64,000 bases of DNA from Bifidobacterium catenulatum subsp. kashiwanohense JCM 15439 = DSM 21854 (GTDB lineage: Bacteria > Actinomycetota > Actinomycetes > Actinomycetales > Bifidobacteriaceae): positions 1,922,001-1,986,000 of the forward strand of contig NZ_AP012327.1 of the NCBI RefSeq assembly GCF_001042615.1, given 5' to 3'. Position 1 is the first letter of the stretch; the number at the start of each line of letters is the position of its first letter. Positions 60,299-64,000 of the stretch are shown in pieces. Position numbers and translations under genes: made by a program. Under the pieces are notes generated by a model. It was not told the DNA's origin and did no database searches. It saw nothing but the letters and a program-made list of their open reading frames with translations.

Positions 60299-61446
60299 CA
60301 CTTGGCCTCCTCGTTGTCAGATTCGTCGGATTCGTCGTTTTCGGATGTTTCGTTGGATTCCACAGATCCTGAGGACGCTGCGGCCGCACTGCTTTCCTCT
60401 TGTGCGAGACGTGCGAAATATGCGGCAAGCTCGTCTTGCGAAATCACGGAAGTCTGTTCGAAATCGTCGTTTTCACCAACGCCATCAGTGGCGGCATTCT
60501 GCTGGTCGGCAACCAAATTTCGAGCGGAAGGATCGATAATCGTAGGTTGTGCCATCTCATTTTGCATGTTTTCCGAACCGGTCGCACGATGGCTCGCATG
60601 GCGACGGCGCTTACGATTCGACCCGCTCTTATCACTACGGGCGGCACTTGCTTCGGCGTTCTTCACCCATGCGGCAACCTCGTCATCGTCACCCTGCGTG
60701 GAACCGATGCCGTCAACCATGGCAAACACGCGCTTGTTACGGCGCTTATGCGGAGGCATGGCAAACACAGAAGCCGAAAGCACTGCAAGTATTGCCAGCA
60801 ATCCGCCGGAAAGATAGAACGGCATGGCGAAATTCAGCAGCAAACGACGAGTCCAATCAAGCGTGACCGAACCTCCGTTGCGATTGCCGTAATCGATAAT
60901 CGCAACGGAATCCTCGGCATTATTCGTATTCGTACCCTTGATCTGCATATCAACGGAACCGGCATTGCATTTGACGGTGCGCCACATGTCGGAATCCTGG
61001 AACGCGACCTGGCCTTCGGAATTATCAGCAGTGCCCTGAGCCGTGGCCTTCAGCGTGGACAGGGTGGACCAGTCAGACAACCCGGTGACGCGCACGTATT
61101 TGGATCCCGCGATCCATCCGGCAACATCACGGGCGGAACCGATGGCGATGCACACGTTCGCGGATTTGTCTCGGGACTTCGCCGAAATGGTGACACGATC
61201 ATCAACCAATTGCAGCACATTCGGATCGGTGACCACATACTGTGGTCCCGTGACCGTGGCGGACGCCGAGACCTGCGTCGAGGGCTTCCAGATCGTCGCG
61301 TTCAAGACGCCAAGCACGATGCAAGTAATGGCAAGCAAACCGAAAATAGGCGTGACAATGCCGCGCATGATCTTGGCGTGTCGCGTGGGACCCGCCTTGG
61401 ACTGCGGCTTTTCCTGTTCTTCCTGCAATAAAGTCATAGCATTCAC
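60298..61446 (-). CDS. Two-helix membrane protein of unknown function
   Basis: This 382-aa protein has a short basic N-terminus and a first membrane helix (IVTPIFGLLAITCIVLGVLN). An extracytoplasmic domain of about 150 residues contains two Cys (NVCIAIG and TVKCNAG), which might form a disulphide. A second helix (FYLSGGLLAILAVLSASVFA) and an acidic Ser-rich cytoplasmic tail follow, with a basic GSNRKRRRHASHR segment. It is coupled to the downstream lipoprotein. I know no family; the layout recalls actinobacterial envelope-assembly partners. The start may be 61446 or the ATG nine bases on. Confidence 0.75.
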   Translation of the reverse strand: MNAMTLLQEEQEKPQSKAGPTRHAKIMRGIVTPIFGLLAITCIVLGVLNATIWKPSTQVSASATVTGPQYVVTDPNVLQLVDDRVTISAKSRDKSANVCIAIGSARDVAGWIAGSKYVRVTGLSDWSTLSTLKATAQGTADNSEGQVAFQDSDMWRTVKCNAGSVDMQIKGTNTNNAEDSVAIIDYGNRNGGSVTLDWTRRLLLNFAMPFYLSGGLLAILAVLSASVFAMPPHKRRNKRVFAMVDGIGSTQGDDDEVAAWVKNAEASAARSDKSGSNRKRRRHASHRATGSENMQNEMAQPTIIDPSARNLVADQQNAATDGVGENDDFEQTSVISQDELAAYFARLAQEESSAAAASSGSVESNETSENDESDESDNEEAK

Positions 61447-61518
61447 TATTCTACATTGCCCCTCTGCAAAAGCCTGAAAAAACTATGAAAATCAATGATT
61501 GCCACTAAGGTGGAACCT

Positions 61519-62475
61519 ATGCGCAAATCTACTCTTTTCAAAGCCGTCGCAGCCGCTTGCACGACGATCATGTGCCTAGGATTCGCGGCATGCGGAAGTT
61601 CCGACGCGAAGTCAGGTTCATCTTCCGATTCGTCATCGTCTTCCTCCAACTCCTCGTCGAAGATGAACCAGATTGCTGGCGTGACCGCCACGGGCAAGCC
61701 CGGCGAGAAGCCGACCGTCTCCTTCAAAACCCCTATGACGGTAGAAGACAACAGCTACGTCGTACTGCAGAAAGGCAACGGCGACCAGATCGAAGACGGC
61801 GACCGCATATGCACGCAGGGCATCGCCATCAATGTCAAGGACGGTTCCGAATTAGCGAGCACATGGGAGAAAAACACCCCCGATTGCTCCACGGTGGTCA
61901 CTTCCGACACCAGTCAGATGACTGAGAATTATTACAACATTTTCAAGGATCAGAAGCTTAACGCCACGATTGCGTTCGGTGTGAACGATTCAAATTCCGC
62001 AGGCACATCATATTTGATGGTGCTCACGATCGTGTCGAAGTCGAAGGATCTGACGAAGGCAACGGGCACGAAGGTGCATGACGTGCCTACCGATCTACCG
62101 AAGGTCACGCTTGCAAAGGACGGCAAGCCGTCGATCGACATGAACGGTTACCAGGGTTCCGACACGTTGGTTTCGCAGGATTTGATCAAGGGCGAAGGTG
62201 CCGAGGTCAAGGATACGCAGACCGTAGTGGCGCATTACACCGGCTGGCTGCTGGACGGCACGCAATTCGATTCCTCGTGGGATCGTGGCAAATCCTCCAC
62301 GTTCTCGCTTGACGGCGTGATCAAGGGATGGAAGCAGGGGCTGGCCGGCCACACCGTCGGTTCCCAGGTACTGCTGGTGGTGCCACCGAGCCTCGGCTAC
62401 GGCAGCAAGGCGAAGGATAAGATTCCGGCGAACTCCACGCTGGTCTTCGTCGTCGACATCCTCGCCGCCTACTGA
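61519..62475 (+). CDS. FKBP-type peptidyl-prolyl isomerase lipoprotein
   Basis: This extracytoplasmic foldase has 318 aa. A lipoprotein signal (MRKSTLFKAVAAACTTIMCL then GFAAC) anchors it. A Ser-rich linker and a first degenerate domain lead to a complete FKBP domain in the last 100 residues (VVAHYTGWLLDGTQFDSSWD, VIKGWKQGLAGHTVGSQVLL, PPSLGYGSK, LVFVVDILAAY). Key pocket residues Y, D, W and F are in place. It catalyses prolyl cis-trans isomerisation of exported proteins. The start at 61519 follows AAGGTGG. Confidence 0.93.
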   Translation: MRKSTLFKAVAAACTTIMCLGFAACGSSDAKSGSSSDSSSSSSNSSSKMNQIAGVTATGKPGEKPTVSFKTPMTVEDNSYVVLQKGNGDQIEDGDRICTQGIAINVKDGSELASTWEKNTPDCSTVVTSDTSQMTENYYNIFKDQKLNATIAFGVNDSNSAGTSYLMVLTIVSKSKDLTKATGTKVHDVPTDLPKVTLAKDGKPSIDMNGYQGSDTLVSQDLIKGEGAEVKDTQTVVAHYTGWLLDGTQFDSSWDRGKSSTFSLDGVIKGWKQGLAGHTVGSQVLLVVPPSLGYGSKAKDKIPANSTLVFVVDILAAY

Positions 62476-62496
62476 TCTACATCACGATTCGTGCAT

Positions 62497-62530
62497 AAAA
62501 AACTCCCTGCATAACAACAGGGAGTTTTTT
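62497..62530. terminator. Bidirectional terminator
   Basis: AAAACTCCCTG, a short loop (CATAACAA), then CAGGGAGTTTT with T-runs on both sides. It separates the FKBP gene and the convergent nucS gene, which end 22 and 5 bases away respectively. Confidence 0.92.
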
Positions 62531-62535
62531 ATAAG

Positions 62536-63240
62536 CTAGAAGAGTCGTAAGGAGTCGTCTTCGGTGCCCTTCATCTCGTCATAGTCGAGGATCAGGCAGT
62601 CGAAGCCGCGGTCTTGGGCAAGCACACGGGCCTGCGGAGTGATGGTCTGCGCGGCGAAAATACCACGTACGGGGGCTAGCAAAGGATCGCGGTTGAGTAG
62701 TTCGCAGTAGCGAGTGAGCTGCTCGACGCCGTCGATACCACCGTTTCTCTTGATTTCGATGGCAACGTGCTTGCCACTAGCGTCGATGGCCATGATGTCG
62801 ACCGGTCCAATGGCAGTCGGGTATTCGCGGCGCACGAGCGTCGCCCCCTCGCCGATGCGTTCGATCTGTTCAGCCAAGTATTTTTGCAGATGGTCTTCGA
62901 CACCATCTTTGATCAGTCCCGGATCTTCGCCCAAATCGTACGTTTCATCGGAATAAATATGCTGCAAGGTCACTTCGAGCACGTCGTTGGATTTATCTGC
63001 CGAAGCGCGGATGACTTTCTGCGGAACTTCCGTTTCGACATCGTCGTCAGCATGGTTCGGAGTGATGTCTTTAATGGTGCAGGGCGCTGCCATCCAATTA
63101 AGCGGCTTGTATGATCCAAGTTCGGAAAAAATCAGCAGACTGTTGTCGGCTTTGATGAGCAACACGCGCCTGGCGAGCGGCAGGGACGCGTTCAAACGTC
63201 CGGAATATTCGGCAGAGCAATCAGCAACAATAATTCGCAC
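62536..63240 (-). CDS. nucS: Mismatch-specific endonuclease NucS/EndoMS
   Basis: This 234-aa dimeric endonuclease cuts both strands at mismatches in actinobacteria and archaea, which lack MutS/MutL. The N-terminal DNA-binding domain contains LLIKADNSLLIFSELGSYKP then LNWM. The C-terminal RecB-like nuclease has GPVDIMAIDASGKHVAIEIK (PD-(D/E)xK: D, E, K) and VEQLTRYCELLNRDP. The start is a GTG at 63240. The position near the atp operon is a conserved actinobacterial arrangement. Confidence 0.95.
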   Translation of the reverse strand: MRIIVADCSAEYSGRLNASLPLARRVLLIKADNSLLIFSELGSYKPLNWMAAPCTIKDITPNHADDDVETEVPQKVIRASADKSNDVLEVTLQHIYSDETYDLGEDPGLIKDGVEDHLQKYLAEQIERIGEGATLVRREYPTAIGPVDIMAIDASGKHVAIEIKRNGGIDGVEQLTRYCELLNRDPLLAPVRGIFAAQTITPQARVLAQDRGFDCLILDYDEMKGTEDDSLRLF

Positions 63241-63335
63241 GAGGCACTACCCTACCATGATTGCCGTAAGCCCTGAATCCGTAATCAGTGCAATCTTTTT
63301 TTATTGTAATTAATACCGTTTTTTGAAAAGAAAAA

Positions 63336-63404
63336 CGACCTGTCCACTACAACTGCAGTAATCGCAATCATATGCAAATTGCTGCAATCGCAACAGACAG
63401 GCCG
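63336..63404 (-). terminator. Terminator of the atp operon
   Basis: CGACCTGTC and GACAGGCCG form the base of a long imperfect stem containing TTGC/GCAA repeats, with TTTTTC following on the minus strand. It lies right after atpC. Confidence 0.7.
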
Positions 63405-63425
63405 TCAGAAGTATGCTACCGAGTG

Positions 63426-63703
63426 CTACTCGGCCATCTTGACGTTACGTCCACGCTCAACCGCAACGGTGAGCTTGTTCGAATCGAAGGAGATGAAACC
63501 GTCGGTCACTTCGAAGGAGCGACGGCTACCATCCGGATCCACCACAACGATGGTTCCTTCCTTGATTACGGTCAATACAGGCTCGTGGTTGGGCAGGATG
63601 CCCATTCCGCCTTCAAAAGCCGGAATGGTGACGGACTTCGCCGTACCGTGCCACACAGGGTGGTCTGCGGCGACGATGTTCACCTGCATTGTCAATCCGG
63701 CCA

Positions 63704-63704
<1 letters not shown>
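63426..63704 (-). CDS. atpC: ATP synthase F1 epsilon subunit
   Basis: This 92-aa subunit of the F1 stalk couples rotation to catalysis. It has the beta-sandwich pattern LTMQVNIVAADHPVWHGTAK, IPAFEGGMGILPNHEPVLTV and a C-terminal strand ending VERGRNVKMAE. The C-terminal helical hairpin of longer epsilon subunits is absent, as in other bifidobacteria. The ATG overlaps the atpD stop by one base (TGATG). Confidence 0.94.

Positions 63705-64000
<296 letters not shown>

Overview
The window looks like a bifidobacterial chromosome, probably from the B. adolescentis/catenulatum group, although the species cannot be fixed from the sequence alone. Three things support this: high-GC coding, the argS-lysA-hom-thrB amino-acid cluster typical of Actinobacteria, and a dense set of LacI-regulated carbohydrate loci (a galactoside ABC/GH35/GH42 operon and araBDA). 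Other supporting genes are pdxST, nucS, a Maf-Nudix fusion, and atpC/atpD at the right edge.

Layout. Positions 1-8046 form an accessory, IS-rich region. Remnants of at least two IS3-type elements and one IS256-type element (1-1573) precede a low-GC two-gene cassette (1630-5375). This cassette encodes an OLD-type ATPase/TOPRIM nuclease and a UvrD-like helicase, the architecture of a Gabija (GajA-GajB) anti-phage system. A broken DUF6809-like fragment (5434-5627), an internally deleted IS256 element (5639-6615) and an apparently intact IS3 element with a programmed frameshift signal (6616-8043) follow. Positions 8177-17000 hold envelope genes: a sortase-anchored surface protein, a membrane protein with Ser/Gly/Pro repeats, a Wzz/BY-kinase, a DUF4012 protein, a low-molecular-weight tyrosine phosphatase and a membrane-bound EEP-family hydrolase.

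Positions 17259-23724 hold mixed genes: an MFS efflux pump, a diguanylate cyclase, an Nramp transporter, an aldo-keto reductase and a secreted HNH nuclease. A nested palindromic element lies at 23789-23971. Positions 24169-33081 are a galactoside operon on the minus strand, in the order binding protein, two permeases, GH35, GH42, LacI regulator. A near-consensus promoter with an overlapping palindromic operator candidate precedes it. pdxST, a very large fused ABC exporter and a long-chain acyl-CoA ligase follow.

Positions 41970-47330 are the arabinose locus (araB-araD-araA in transcription order) with its LacI-type regulator. Three copies of a GTTARCGCTMAC operator lie at the two promoters. 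Positions 47336-56404 carry permease-argS-lysA, hom, and thrB-maf/nudix. The rest holds ridA, a tRNA-Arg, a CYTH-like protein, a thioredoxin-fold TPR protein, two coupled envelope proteins, an FKBP lipoprotein, nucS and the end of the atp operon.

The strongest candidates for closer study are four. First, the IS-bounded Gabija-like cassette with an altered Walker A motif. Second, the perfect palindrome embedded in the linker of the fused ABC exporter, which encodes the same peptide on both strands. Third, the nested palindrome element at 23.8 kb. Fourth, the self-consistent operator set of the arabinose regulator. All gene identities rest on reading motifs and general family knowledge; no database search was run.
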